Of a DNA stretch of 64,000 nucleotides, positions 40,570-49,582 are shown piece by piece (position 1 is the stretch's first letter; every line of letters begins with the position of its first letter). This DNA comes from CAVVAL01 sp963742725 (lineage in GTDB: Bacteria > Actinomycetota > Actinomycetes > Mycobacteriales > Cryptosporangiaceae), in contig CAVUMX010000003.1 in the NCBI GenBank assembly GCA_963742725.1, forward strand, positions 2,418,001 through 2,482,000. The letters run 5' to 3'. Both the position numbers and the translations under genes were made by a program. Under the pieces are notes generated by a model. That model saw nothing but the letters and a program-made list of their open reading frames with translations, made no database searches and was not told the DNA's origin.

Positions 40570-41571
40570 CTACTTGGCGAGCGCCGAGCAGCACGTCTCG
40601 ATGATCAGGCGGGTGGTGACGTACGGGTCGCAGTTCGCGTTGGGACGGCGATCCTCGATGTAACCCTTGCCCTCCTCCTTGACCTGCCACGGGATACGCA
40701 CCGATGCGCCACGGTCGGAGACGCCGTAGTTGTACTCGCTCCACGGGGCGGTCTCGTGCAGGCCGGTGAGGCGGTGCTCGATCTCCGCGCCGTACCCGGC
40801 GATGTGCTCGTCGACGCGCTTGCCGAGCGACTCGCACGCGGTGATGATCGCGTCGTAGTTCTCGCGCATCGCGTTGGTGGAGAAGTTCGTGTGCGCGCCG
40901 GCGCCGTTCCAGTCGCCCTTGACGGGCTTCGGGTCGAGCGTGGCCGAGACGTCGAACTCCTCGGCGATGCGGTACAGCAGCCACCGGGCGATCCACAGCT
41001 CGTCGGCGACCTGCGGCGCGGCGACGGGGCCGATCTGGAACTCCCACTGGCCGGGCATGACCTCGGCGTTGATGCCCGAGATGTGCAGGCCGGCCTCGAT
41101 GCACGCGTCGAGGTGGGCCTCGACGATCTCGCGGCCGAACACCTCGTCCGCGCCGACGCCGCAGTAGTAGCCACCCTGCGGGGCCGGGAAGCCGCCGTTC
41201 GGGAAGCCGAGCGGGCGACCGTCCTTGAAGAAGGTGTACTCCTGCTCGATCCCGAAGATCGACTCCTGGTCGCCGAACTCGTCGGCGACGGCCGCGCAGG
41301 CGGCACGCGTGTTGGTCGGGTGCGGCTGCATGTCGATGGTGAGCACCTCGGCCATCACCAGGACGTTGTCGCCGCCGCGGATCGGGTCCGGGCAGGAGAA
41401 GACGGGCCGCAGGACGCAGTCCGACTTGTCGCCGGGGGCCTGGTTGGTGCTCGATCCGTCGAAGCCCCAGATGGGAAGCTCGGCGCCGTCCTCGAGGATC
41501 CGGGTCTTCGAGCGGAGCTTCGCGGTCGGCTTCGTGCCGTCGATCCAGATGTATTCGGCCTTGTATGCCAT
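40570..41571 (-). CDS. glnII: Glutamine synthetase type II (eukaryotic-type)
   Basis: 333 aa. ATP-dependent glutamine synthesis by the short, GSII class. N-terminal AEYIWIDG, the beta-grasp WGFDGSSTNQAPGDKSDCVLRP, FGIEQEYTFF (metal-binding Glu), PGQWEFQIGP, NGAGAHTNFST and the C-terminal RRPNANCDPY are diagnostic of GSII, known from Streptomyces, Frankia and rhizobia. ATG 41571 gives normal length. It has no adenylylation loop. It is divergent from the GSI gene, with a GlnR-type box between them. Confidence 0.95.
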   Translation of the reverse strand: MAYKAEYIWIDGTKPTAKLRSKTRILEDGAELPIWGFDGSSTNQAPGDKSDCVLRPVFSCPDPIRGGDNVLVMAEVLTIDMQPHPTNTRAACAAVADEFGDQESIFGIEQEYTFFKDGRPLGFPNGGFPAPQGGYYCGVGADEVFGREIVEAHLDACIEAGLHISGINAEVMPGQWEFQIGPVAAPQVADELWIARWLLYRIAEEFDVSATLDPKPVKGDWNGAGAHTNFSTNAMRENYDAIITACESLGKRVDEHIAGYGAEIEHRLTGLHETAPWSEYNYGVSDRGASVRIPWQVKEEGKGYIEDRRPNANCDPYVTTRLIIETCCSALAK

Positions 41572-41735
41572 CGTCGCTTGCGTCCTCCGGTCTCGATCCT
41601 GTCTAGATTCCTGCCCGACGATGTCAGCGGCTCGTTTCGAACTTGTTGCGTGGGCGTACCGGCGACGTGAACGGGCTAGCGGCGGCCCGGCCGGACCACT
41701 AGCGTCCGGGAAGGCACTGACGTGCGCGGATGTGC

Positions 41736-41777
41736 GTAACACGCGACAGATGACCGGCTGCGTAACACCGTTGAAAC
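41736..41777. promoter_or_regulatory. GlnR box in the glnII/glnA divergent region
   Basis: GTAAC-N6-GAAAC at 41762-41777 is an exact match to the actinobacterial GlnR half-site pair; another GTAAC half-site is at 41736-41740. The site is about 70 bp before glnA and 165 bp before glnII. GlnR activates or represses GS genes according to nitrogen supply. Confidence 0.75.
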
Positions 41778-41845
41778 AAAGGAGACACGGCCGGGCAACC
41801 GTCGCTGCCTACGGTCTACCCAGCGACCTACCCACCGGAGGACGG

Positions 41846-43270
41846 ATGTTTTCCAACGCCGAGGAGCTGCTCAGCTACGCCAAGGACGAGGGTGTCAGCT
41901 TCATCGACATCCGGTTCTGCGACCTGCCGGGCATCATGCAGCACTTCAACGTGCCGGTCGAATCCTTCACCGAGGACACCCTCGCAGAGGGCCTCGCCTT
42001 CGACGGCTCGTCGATCCGCGGGTTCCAGCAGATCCACGAGTCGGACATGCTGCTGCTCCCCGACGTGACGACGGCCTACATCGATCCGTTCCGCGCGCAG
42101 AAGACGCTCGCGCTCAACTTCTTCATCCACGACCCGTTCACGCGCGAGGCGTACAGCCGCGACCCGCGCAACATCGCGAAGAAGGCCGAGGAGTACCTGC
42201 GCAACAGCGGCGTGGCCGACTCCGCGTACTTCGGCGCCGAGGCCGAGTTCTACGTGTTCGACTCGATCCGCCACGACACCGCCGCGCACGAGGCGTACTA
42301 CCATATCGACTCGATCGAGGGTCAGTGGAACTCGGGCCGCGAGGAAGAGGGCGGCAACCGCGGCTACAAGACCAAGTACAAGGGCGGGTACTTCCCGGTG
42401 CCGCCGGTCGACCACTACGCCGACCTGCGTGACCAGATCACCAGGAACCTGATCGGCGCCGGCATCGAGGTCGAGCGCGCGCACCACGAGGTCGGTACCG
42501 CCGGCCAGGCCGAGATCAACTACAAGTTCTCGACGCTGCTGCACTCCGCCGACAACCTGATGCTGTTCAAGTACATCGTGAAGAACACCGCCTGGGCGGC
42601 CGGCAAGACGGCGACGTTCATGCCGAAGCCGCTGTTCGGCGACAACGGCTCGGGCATGCACTGCCACCAGTCGCTGTGGAAGGACGGCGAGCCGCTGTTC
42701 TACGACGAGGTCGGCTACGCGGGCCTGTCCGACACGGCACGCTGGTACATCGGCGGCCTGCTCAAGCACGCCCCGTCGCTGCTCGCGTTCACGAACCCGA
42801 CGGTCAACTCGTACCGGCGGCTCGTGCCCGGCTACGAGGCACCGGTCAACCTCGTGTACTCGCAGCGGAACCGGTCGGCGTGCACCCGCATCCCGATCAC
42901 CGGCGCCAACCCCAAGGCGAAGCGGATCGAGTTCCGCGTGCCGGACCCGTCCGCCAACCCGTACCTCGCCTTCTCCGCGATGGTCATGGCCGGCCTCGAC
43001 GGCATCAAGAACAAGTTCGAGCCGCCCGCGCCGGTCGACAAGGACCTGTACGAGCTGGCCCCGGACGAGATCGCCGAAGTCGCCCAGGTGCCCGGCTCGC
43101 TCGACGAGGTGCTCAACTCCCTCGAAGCCGACCACGACTACCTGCTCGACGGCGGCGTCTTCACGCCCGACCTGATCGAGACGTGGGTCGCCTTCAAGCG
43201 CGAGCACGAGATCGACCCGATCCGCCTCCGCCCCACCCCGCACGAGTTCGCGCTGTACTACGACATCTAG
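41846..43270 (+). CDS. glnA: Glutamine synthetase type I
   Basis: 474 aa. Dodecameric GSI, the main ammonium-assimilation enzyme. Signature stretches: FDGSSIRGFQ, EAEFYVFD (metal Glu), KGGYFPVPPVDHYADLRDQI, HHEVGTAGQAEI, NGSGMHCHQS, and the adenylylation-site region KDLYELAPDE with the candidate modified Tyr. ATG 41846 with GGAGG 5 nt upstream. The glnE adenylyltransferase gene, next to it in mycobacteria, is not in this window. Confidence 0.97.
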   Translation: MFSNAEELLSYAKDEGVSFIDIRFCDLPGIMQHFNVPVESFTEDTLAEGLAFDGSSIRGFQQIHESDMLLLPDVTTAYIDPFRAQKTLALNFFIHDPFTREAYSRDPRNIAKKAEEYLRNSGVADSAYFGAEAEFYVFDSIRHDTAAHEAYYHIDSIEGQWNSGREEEGGNRGYKTKYKGGYFPVPPVDHYADLRDQITRNLIGAGIEVERAHHEVGTAGQAEINYKFSTLLHSADNLMLFKYIVKNTAWAAGKTATFMPKPLFGDNGSGMHCHQSLWKDGEPLFYDEVGYAGLSDTARWYIGGLLKHAPSLLAFTNPTVNSYRRLVPGYEAPVNLVYSQRNRSACTRIPITGANPKAKRIEFRVPDPSANPYLAFSAMVMAGLDGIKNKFEPPAPVDKDLYELAPDEIAEVAQVPGSLDEVLNSLEADHDYLLDGGVFTPDLIETWVAFKREHEIDPIRLRPTPHEFALYYDI

Positions 43271-43278
43271 CTGAGGAA

Positions 43279-43314
43279 GGGGTCCTGACCTGCGGATTCA
43301 CAGGTCAGGGCCCC
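43279..43314 (+). terminator. Terminator of glnA
   Basis: 43279-43292 pairs with 43301-43314 (13 of 14) with an 8-nt loop, 9 nt after the glnA stop. Confidence 0.8.
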
Positions 43315-43343
43315 GCCTGGGCCGTCGCAGCGCCATGCGCCGA

Positions 43344-43940
43344 TCACGGTCTGACGAACAGCACGACATCGCAGCTCGACGCCACCACCAGCGTGTTCCC
43401 GGACGGGGCGAACCCAGCGGCTCGCAGCTCGCAGGGACGGTCGTCGTAGATCACGTGCCAGCCTCCACGGTCCGGATCGGCGGCCGGCTCGTGAAACGGA
43501 TGCACCAGCATCACTCGCTGGTTCGGCCACGCCGGCGCGACCGCACGGATGGTCCACGCATCAGGTGTGACATGGTGCAGCCCGCCGCCGTACAGGCCCG
43601 CCATGCGCACCCGGCGTCCGGCCAGAACGCCGATGCCCGCGCAGGACAGGTCGGGTCCGTCCGGCTCGTCGTAGTCGTCGGCCCGATCGCGGGCGAGGCG
43701 TTCGCCGGTTGCGCAGTCGAACAGGCCGCGCCCCCGGCTGGATGCCACCAGGAGCAGGTCGGCGCCGGTCTCGGGGTGGGCATGGAAGCCGACGCCGAGC
43801 AACCCGCCTACGGCGATGCCGCGCGGCGCCGCTGCCGGCGGCCGCCAGGGCGGCGGGGCCGGACCGACTTTCGCGTCACGGAACCTGGCACGCAGCATCT
43901 CACCGTGGGACAACACGACCCCCTCGCACCTGGCGATCAT
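43344..43940 (-). CDS. Hypothetical beta-rich protein
   Basis: 198 aa from ATG 43940. The sequence alternates short beta-strand-like segments (LLGVGFHAHPETGADLLLVASSRGRGLFDCATGERLAR, IGVLAGRRVRMAGLYGGGLHHVT, FAPSGNTLVVASSCDVVLFV), which suggests a beta-propeller-like or WD-type fold with too few blades for certainty. No enzyme motif. Codon composition is like its neighbours. The longer open frame upstream is the shadow of the next gene. Confidence 0.6.
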   Translation of the reverse strand: MIARCEGVVLSHGEMLRARFRDAKVGPAPPPWRPPAAAPRGIAVGGLLGVGFHAHPETGADLLLVASSRGRGLFDCATGERLARDRADDYDEPDGPDLSCAGIGVLAGRRVRMAGLYGGGLHHVTPDAWTIRAVAPAWPNQRVMLVHPFHEPAADPDRGGWHVIYDDRPCELRAAGFAPSGNTLVVASSCDVVLFVRP

Positions 43941-44102
43941 AGGCCGGTCGACAAAGCAGCCAGCCGGCGGTCGCCATCCCCCGCGACTGCCGTCAGACGC
44001 GCTCCCGCAGACGAAGGGCGCGTCGCCGGTGCCTGCGGCGCCCGCCGCGTCCGCTGTGAATATCGGCGTCCGGTTTTCGGGGCACGGTGATAGACAGTCG
44101 GC

Positions 44103-44870
44103 GTGGAAAAGACTCTGGAGTTTCCCGATCTGCTGCGGCTGATCGACGAACGGTCGTCCGCCTTCCGCGCCGCGGTCGCCGCCGCGCCCAGCCTCGATGT
44201 GCCGGTGCCGACCTGTCCCGAGTGGACGCTGTTCGACCTGGTGCAGCACCTCGGCGAGGGGCGCCACCGCTGGGCGGCCACCGTCGCCGCGGGGCCGGCC
44301 GACGCTCCCCCGGCCAAGGCCGGTGCCCCGGCTGCGCCCCGGGAGCGCGAGGCCCTGCTGGCCTGGTCGGCCGAGTCCACGGACCAGCTGCTGAGCGCGT
44401 TGCGGGAGTCCGGTCCGGATCGCGGCTGCTGGACGTGGTGGGGCACGTCGCAGTCGCCGCAGACCTGCGGTGCCGTCGCCCGGCACCAGCTCCAGGAGGT
44501 CGCGGTCCACACCTACGACGCCTATGTCGCTCTGGGCGCCTCGCTGCCGCTGCCGGACGAGGTGGCACTCGACGGTGTCGAGGATTTCCTGTTCACCTGC
44601 TGCGCGACGACGGCCGCCTGGCCGCACGAGCCCGCTGCCGTCGATTACCACGCCACCGAGGGCCGCTCCTGGCGCCTCTGGCTCTCCGCCGACGGCGCAC
44701 GGACTGCCCGCCTCCCCACGCCTGGCACCGACCCCGCCGACGCCACCCTCCTGGGCACAGCCAGTCAGCTTGTCCTCGTCTTCCACGGCCGTATTCCGGT
44801 GGACTCCCTGAAGGTCGATGGCAACCGGCTTCTCTTTGACCAGCTCATCGACTGGGAGCCCGGCGCGTAG
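44103..44870 (+). CDS. Maleylpyruvate isomerase-family mycothiol-dependent protein
   Basis: 255 aa. The N-terminal DinB-like four-helix domain has the MDMPI pattern (VPTCPEWTLFDLVQHLGEGRHRWA, RHQLQEVAVHTYDAYVALG with metal-binding His). The C-terminal SCP2-like domain follows (TEGRSWRLWLSADG, LVLVFHGRIPVDSLKVDG). GTG 44103. The family uses mycothiol as cofactor in actinobacteria; the substrate of this member is unknown. Confidence 0.87.
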   Translation: MEKTLEFPDLLRLIDERSSAFRAAVAAAPSLDVPVPTCPEWTLFDLVQHLGEGRHRWAATVAAGPADAPPAKAGAPAAPREREALLAWSAESTDQLLSALRESGPDRGCWTWWGTSQSPQTCGAVARHQLQEVAVHTYDAYVALGASLPLPDEVALDGVEDFLFTCCATTAAWPHEPAAVDYHATEGRSWRLWLSADGARTARLPTPGTDPADATLLGTASQLVLVFHGRIPVDSLKVDGNRLLFDQLIDWEPGA

Positions 44871-45852
44871 GACGTGACTCGGGATCGCGCAGTGACGTCG
44901 GGGAAACGAATGGCTGGAGTGGGCCGTCGTCGACGTTCCCCGGCAAGCGCCGGGCCACCCCAGCGAGAAGGTCGGCGACCTGGACCCGCGGATCGTCTCG
45001 GGAGTCGACCATCACCAGCCCAGCCAGCGGCGACGATCCGGCACCGTTGGCGAGTACCTGCTGGAGGCGGCTCAACCGGCCGGCGGTGAGGGCGCTCTGC
45101 TCGTCGTGGATGACCAGCACCTGCCGCTCTCCGCCGCTCCAGTGAAGGACAGTCTCGGCCAGCGACGGCAGCAATGGCTCCAGCGGCGGCGGGATCGACC
45201 GGTCGTCGTCGCTCAGTCTGGTCAGGACGGCCTGTACCCGGGTCCGGCTGAGCCTGGCGAGGACACCCATCGCCCCCACACCGAGCCCGTCCCGTAGCAA
45301 CGCATCCCGTGCCTGGAAGAACTGCTCCAGGGCCTGGCGATCCGACAGCCGCCGCCGCTTGAGCCGGACCAGGTCGACGAAGGCCGCGATGAAGGCACGC
45401 CAGCCGGCACTGTCCGGGCGCCTGGCCCGGTACAAGGTGAGGGCGGCCGCACGGTCGTCCTGGGACAGGCGGGTACCGGCCGCGTACGACGGCTCGGCCA
45501 GGAGCAGATCGACGATGCGGGTGACGAGGAAGTACTCCTTGTCGACCAGGTGGACGTGCGCCCGGCCGCTCAGCGCCGCCAGCAACCACGCCAGCGCCTC
45601 GCCCGCTTCCGGGCTGCGGAGGAACTGCCCGGACTTGAACTCGTTCGGCGAGAACCGGAACCCGGACCGCAGTACCGCGATCAGCTCGGCGGCCCCGCCG
45701 GTGCTCAGGTCGACGCTCGCGTGCGTGATCACCGGCGTGGCCGGATCGAGCAGATTGGAGCCGGAGAACCCGGATTCGTCACACGCGATCTCCAGGACGG
45801 CGCCGGCCACCGCGCCCACCGGGGGCAGCCCGCCCTGAAGCGGCAACCTCAC
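44845..45852 (-). CDS. DUF3800-like protein
   Basis: 335 aa. The pattern LEIACDESGFSG near the N-terminus and VMVDSRDDPRVQVADLLAGVAR near the C-terminus are the conserved ends of the DUF3800 family, which has an RNase-H-like fold and often sits in phage or defence neighbourhoods. The middle is helical. GTG 45852 is chosen because GGAG lies about 5 nt upstream; GTG 45819 and 45810 are alternatives. The tail overlaps the convergent isomerase-family gene by 26 nt. A nuclease role is inference from the family. Confidence 0.6.
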   Translation of the reverse strand: MRLPLQGGLPPVGAVAGAVLEIACDESGFSGSNLLDPATPVITHASVDLSTGGAAELIAVLRSGFRFSPNEFKSGQFLRSPEAGEALAWLLAALSGRAHVHLVDKEYFLVTRIVDLLLAEPSYAAGTRLSQDDRAAALTLYRARRPDSAGWRAFIAAFVDLVRLKRRRLSDRQALEQFFQARDALLRDGLGVGAMGVLARLSRTRVQAVLTRLSDDDRSIPPPLEPLLPSLAETVLHWSGGERQVLVIHDEQSALTAGRLSRLQQVLANGAGSSPLAGLVMVDSRDDPRVQVADLLAGVARRLPGNVDDGPLQPFVSPTSLRDPESRPTRRAPSR

Positions 45853-45926
45853 CTGCGCTCCGTCACCATGCCGACCATGATCGCCCGCCCGCCCCGATCG
45901 GACCACCGAATTGCGGGCCGTTCCGA

Positions 45927-46766
45927 CTAGCGCAGGAACGTCGCGGTGGTCGCCACGAACCGGGCCGGGTCGTCGAGCCACGGGAAGTGGCCCGCGCCTG
46001 GCTGAACGACGAACTCGGCGTTCGGGAACAGCGCGGCGAGTTCGGACACGACTCCCGGCGGGGAGTTCAGGTCGACCTCACCCGCGAGCAGCAGCACCGG
46101 CGCGGTGAACGCGGCGAGGGCCGCACGGGTGGCGTCCGGGTCGAACGCGCCCTCGCTGCCGAAGACGGCTGTGGCTTCATCGTTGCGGTGGCCGGCCTGG
46201 TCCGCTTGGTGAGCTTGTGCCGCCGCATCCCAGCGGCCGTAGAAGAACGGGTCGATGGCCTTCCGCGTGTCGCCGGTCGCGGTGCCGGACACGAGTGCCT
46301 CCAGAGCGGCGAAGGCCTCTGCGAACCACGACTCGTCCTTGCGGAGGCGGGCGGTCTCAAGCCGGTCCTCGCCCGTGGCCGCGATGCCGACCGCGAAGGT
46401 GCTCGGACCGATCAGAGCGAGCGCGCGGACGCGTTCCGGGTGCCGCGCCGCATAGAGCACCGCGAGGTTCGTGCCGCCGGAGTGGGCGAGCAGATCGAGC
46501 TGGTCGAGGCCGAGGTGCCTACGCAGCGCCTCGACATCGTCGACCAGCCGGTCGCAGCGGTAGGAGGCGGCATCGGCCGGTGTCGCGGACTGGCCGGTGC
46601 CCCGCGGGTCCAGCATGATCAGCCGCCGATGCGCCGACAGTCCGCCGAGGTCACCGAGGTATTCGGAGTCCTGCATCGGGCCGCCCGGCAGGCAGATCAC
46701 CGGGGCGCCCTCGCCGAGCACGTGGTAGGCGAGGTCGGTTCCATCAGGTGCGGAGAAGGTCGGCAT
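45927..46766 (-). CDS. Alpha/beta hydrolase (proline-iminopeptidase-like)
   Basis: 279 aa. Oxyanion region PVICLPGGPMQDSEYLG, RLIMLDPRGTGQS, nucleophile elbow LLAHSGGTNLAVLYA, Asp in LLLAGEVDLNSPPGV and His in VQPGAGHFPWLDDP. This HGGPG-type/DRRG pattern points to the prolyl-iminopeptidase-like group, though specificity is unknown. ATG 46766. It follows the HTH operon by 61 nt on the same strand. Confidence 0.87.
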   Translation of the reverse strand: MPTFSAPDGTDLAYHVLGEGAPVICLPGGPMQDSEYLGDLGGLSAHRRLIMLDPRGTGQSATPADAASYRCDRLVDDVEALRRHLGLDQLDLLAHSGGTNLAVLYAARHPERVRALALIGPSTFAVGIAATGEDRLETARLRKDESWFAEAFAALEALVSGTATGDTRKAIDPFFYGRWDAAAQAHQADQAGHRNDEATAVFGSEGAFDPDATRAALAAFTAPVLLLAGEVDLNSPPGVVSELAALFPNAEFVVQPGAGHFPWLDDPARFVATTATFLR

Positions 46767-46827
46767 ACCGACGATCCTGCCCTGCGCACGGATTCGGGAT
46801 GGCAACGGGCAACGTGGCTACCTGATC

Positions 46828-47310
46828 TCACCCAGAATCAGGTGGTTGACCAGGGAACGCTCGAAGCGGCGACCCGGTCCCGACCACGTGGATCCGGGCT
46901 GCATTGATGAAGTCGAGCTGCACGGTCTTGAGGACGTTTCGCAGTTCTAGCCAGGCTTCCTCGTCTGCGACCTTCCCGCTCCGGATGCGCGCACTCTCGC
47001 GCCAAAAAGCTCCGTCGATGTTCTGGGCGGCCTCAACTACCGCAGGCACGCCCACCAGCCAGATGGCCGCGAGGACCTGATTCCATCCCACCCAGTCTGG
47101 ACGTTCGCCATGTTTCCACTCACGCCGCAACGCGTGCTCTGTCCGGGTGGCCTCAGCAGTGACAGCGATACAAGCCTCGATCTGTTTGTCCCGCAGCCAA
47201 TGCCGCTTCTGGGCACGGTACGTAAGGACAGCGCCCACAGCGACGCCGGCAAGTGTGACGACAGCAGCCCCACCGCTGGACGCCGCGATCTCCCACGGAG
47301 ACGGCATCAC
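46828..47310 (-). CDS. Single-pass membrane protein, unknown
   Basis: 160 aa. N-terminal membrane helix (about 9-30) followed by a basic cytosolic helical region (YRAQKRHWLRDKQIEACIAVTAEATRTEHALRREW). No domain recognised; similar small phage- or plasmid-like membrane proteins occur in actinobacteria. Start GTG 47310 or ATG 47307. Last gene of the HTH operon, 18 nt after its neighbour. Confidence 0.65.
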   Translation of the reverse strand: MMPSPWEIAASSGGAAVVTLAGVAVGAVLTYRAQKRHWLRDKQIEACIAVTAEATRTEHALRREWKHGERPDWVGWNQVLAAIWLVGVPAVVEAAQNIDGAFWRESARIRSGKVADEEAWLELRNVLKTVQLDFINAARIHVVGTGSPLRAFPGQPPDSG

Positions 47311-47328
47311 GTTCCCTTCGACCCCTAT

Positions 47329-47703
47329 TCACCGTTCGATCATCGTGACGTGTCGCGCGCGGATCTGGAGTGAGAACAGCCCTCCTCCTGGATGCCGCTC
47401 GTCGCCCTGGAGCGCTACGTCGGCGATCTCCGAGTTCGATGCCGTGACAACGCGGCCGTCGTCCGTCACGAACCGAAGGTAAGCAGCGTCGTAGTAGCGA
47501 CCGCCCTCCCCGATCTGGGTGACCGTCGCGATCGTGACCACGCCGTCCGACAGCGCGCGGTAGGTGTTCCAGCCGAGCCAGGTCGGGTACAGGATCATCG
47601 CCCAGATCGCGGCCAGGACCACACAGCAGACGATGCGGGCGACCACACCGTCGCGATGCCAGCCCTCGATAACCACGCGCCCAGGGGTAGGAGCCGCTGT
47701 CAC
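47329..47703 (-). CDS. Small membrane protein (DUF3592-like topology)
   Basis: 124 aa. One to two membrane segments (about 21-43, IVCCVVLAAIWAMILYPTWLGW) and a beta-rich soluble part (ATVTQIGEGGRYYDAAYLRFVTDDGRVVTA) that resembles DUF3592-type domains. GTG 47703 overlaps the GNAT stop (GTGA), so translation is coupled. Function unknown. Confidence 0.65.
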   Translation of the reverse strand: MTAAPTPGRVVIEGWHRDGVVARIVCCVVLAAIWAMILYPTWLGWNTYRALSDGVVTIATVTQIGEGGRYYDAAYLRFVTDDGRVVTASNSEIADVALQGDERHPGGGLFSLQIRARHVTMIER

Positions 47704-48281
47704 GCTCCCGCAGTCTGCTCCACCCATTCGTGCTCCAGCACCGAGTACGTCAGCGAATCGCGCCACGCACCATTGGTGAAGACGTGGTCGCGGATCCGAC
47801 CTTCGTGAGTCATGCCGATATGGGCGATGACCCGCTGCGACGCCAGGTTGTCTGGGCCGCATGCGGCCTGAATCCGGTGGAGGCCACACGCGGTGAAGCC
47901 CCAACGCATGATCTGTCGGGATGCTTCAGTGGCATAGCCGCGGCCCCACCTGTCGTGCCGGATCGCGTATCCGAGGTCGGCTGCGTTGACCCCGGTGAGT
48001 CCAAGCCGCACGAAGCCGACCAGTGCACCGCCGTCGTTCTCCGTCACCGCCAGGTAGAAGTCAGGACGCGGTGACTGGTGCGCTCGCTCGATCGCCGCCG
48101 CCAGGTACCGGGTCGCTGCTTCCCGGTCCTTCGAGTCGAACGACAGATGGCTGGTGACCCGATCGTCGCTGACGAGCGGGAGCGTCGCTTCCAGGTCGTC
48201 CGTGGTGAACTCCCGCAGCGTCAGCCGCGGTCCGGCGATGGTGACGGGGAACTCCAGTGGCACCGGGCCACCCTGTCTCAT
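47700..48281 (-). CDS. GNAT acetyltransferase (RimJ/RimL type)
   Basis: 193 aa. RimJ/RimL-like GNAT: GPRLTLREFTTDDLEA, acetyl-CoA-binding DLGYAIRHDRWGRGYATEASRQIMRWGF, HRIQAACGPDNLASQRVIAHIGMTHEGRIRDHVF. ATG 48281 shares one base with the stop of the regulator gene upstream. The target amine may be a protein N-terminus or a small molecule. Confidence 0.9.
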   Translation of the reverse strand: MRQGGPVPLEFPVTIAGPRLTLREFTTDDLEATLPLVSDDRVTSHLSFDSKDREAATRYLAAAIERAHQSPRPDFYLAVTENDGGALVGFVRLGLTGVNAADLGYAIRHDRWGRGYATEASRQIMRWGFTACGLHRIQAACGPDNLASQRVIAHIGMTHEGRIRDHVFTNGAWRDSLTYSVLEHEWVEQTAGA

Positions 48282-49582
48282 CAGGTCAGTTCCCCAACTG
48301 GCACACGCGCGAACGCCTCGATCGCGCCTCGAATGGACTGGCTCGCCGGCGATGCAACTGCCGGACGCCGCAGAGCTGTATCGATCCGGCTCACCGAGGC
48401 AAGGATGCCGGCAATTCGACGCTCGGGAGGCAGCCCCAACACGGGGGCAATAGCCTCGCCGGCACCCTCGATCTCACCGTCAAGAACTCTCGACAGCGCC
48501 AGTTCAGCACGAGCACCGGCCGCATCGCTGTACGACCTGTCCTCACCCTGCTCGTAGAGCTCCAACGCAGCCGTGGCGTCCTGGCTGGCGCGCGTCGCAC
48601 CGTCCGGGAGGTGCACCCATGCCCCAGCTGCGTAGTAGCGCTGCTTCGCCAGAGGGAAGCTAAAGAGTCCACCGATCTCGTCGAGGTCGTCGACGACGTG
48701 TCTGGCGCGAGCGTCCTCCGCTCGCCCGATCGCCGAGCGCGACTCCGCTTGCCCGCCAGCGAGCGCCCATGCCCGTGCTTCCAGCGACGGAAGCCAGGCC
48801 GCCACCGAGCCCGAACCATCCCCCAGTTCGGCCGCACCAAGGTGTGCATATCTTGCGGCCTCTGTCGGCCTGCCAGCCCAATATGTGATCAGGCTTTGCA
48901 GTCCGCGTGCCCACGCCCGAAGGCCCGAGTGCCCGGCGTTGTCCGCGCACACGTACGCGGTGCGGGCCTGCGTCATCGCATCCCTTGAGCGCCCCAGATC
49001 CTGCGACGCCTTGGCAAGTAGCGCTGACGCAACACCCGCGAGCAAGTACAGCTCGGCCGCCTGGGCCGGCCGCTGCCGTCCCTCAAGTCGTGCGAACACT
49101 GCGTCCTGGACTTCGGCGAGCGGCGCGATCATCGACGTCACTGGATCGTGCAGATAGGCGCCAGCCAGGTCGCGTACGTCGTCTCGCAGTTCGTCGAGCG
49201 ACTCTGCACCGATTCCACCCTGCTCAGCCGCCGCGGTGAACTCCTGCGCTCTGCGTGCCGCCATCATGACCTGCCTATCCACAGTCAGGGCCTCGGCAGC
49301 GACAGACTCGCCGGGCCGGTGCTCAACCACCCCCACCGGACCAGGCGGAGCGAGTAGTTCGTCCATCGGGAATCCCCACAGCGCCAGCGCTACTCGACAT
49401 TGTGGAGCGCGCGGCCTGGTCTGGACTTCGCCAGCGAGCCAGCGGCGCAGAGTCCGATTGCTCAGCGTCGCGTTCTTCTCGCGCAGCTGCTCTGCCATCG
49501 CGTTGAACGCATCGACTTCCTCATCCTGCGACCGTTCACGGGTCTCGACGATGGCAGCGAGCAACGTTCGGTGCTGACCCAT
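48281..49582 (-). CDS. HTH (XRE-like) regulator with TPR-type C-terminal region
   Basis: 433 aa. The N-terminal segment (about 5-75) is helix-turn-helix-like (AMAEQLREKNATLSNRTLRRWLAGE). A long helical region with TPR-like repeats follows (AAELYLLAGVASALLAKASQDLGRSRDAMTQARTAY, WARGLQSLITYWAGRPTEAARYAHLGAAEL). This architecture is common in Streptomyces/Micromonospora regulators that sense small molecules or peptides. First gene of a four-gene operon; divergent from the 63-aa protein gene with a hairpin between them. Confidence 0.8.
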   Translation of the reverse strand: MGQHRTLLAAIVETRERSQDEEVDAFNAMAEQLREKNATLSNRTLRRWLAGEVQTRPRAPQCRVALALWGFPMDELLAPPGPVGVVEHRPGESVAAEALTVDRQVMMAARRAQEFTAAAEQGGIGAESLDELRDDVRDLAGAYLHDPVTSMIAPLAEVQDAVFARLEGRQRPAQAAELYLLAGVASALLAKASQDLGRSRDAMTQARTAYVCADNAGHSGLRAWARGLQSLITYWAGRPTEAARYAHLGAAELGDGSGSVAAWLPSLEARAWALAGGQAESRSAIGRAEDARARHVVDDLDEIGGLFSFPLAKQRYYAAGAWVHLPDGATRASQDATAALELYEQGEDRSYSDAAGARAELALSRVLDGEIEGAGEAIAPVLGLPPERRIAGILASVSRIDTALRRPAVASPASQSIRGAIEAFARVPVGELT

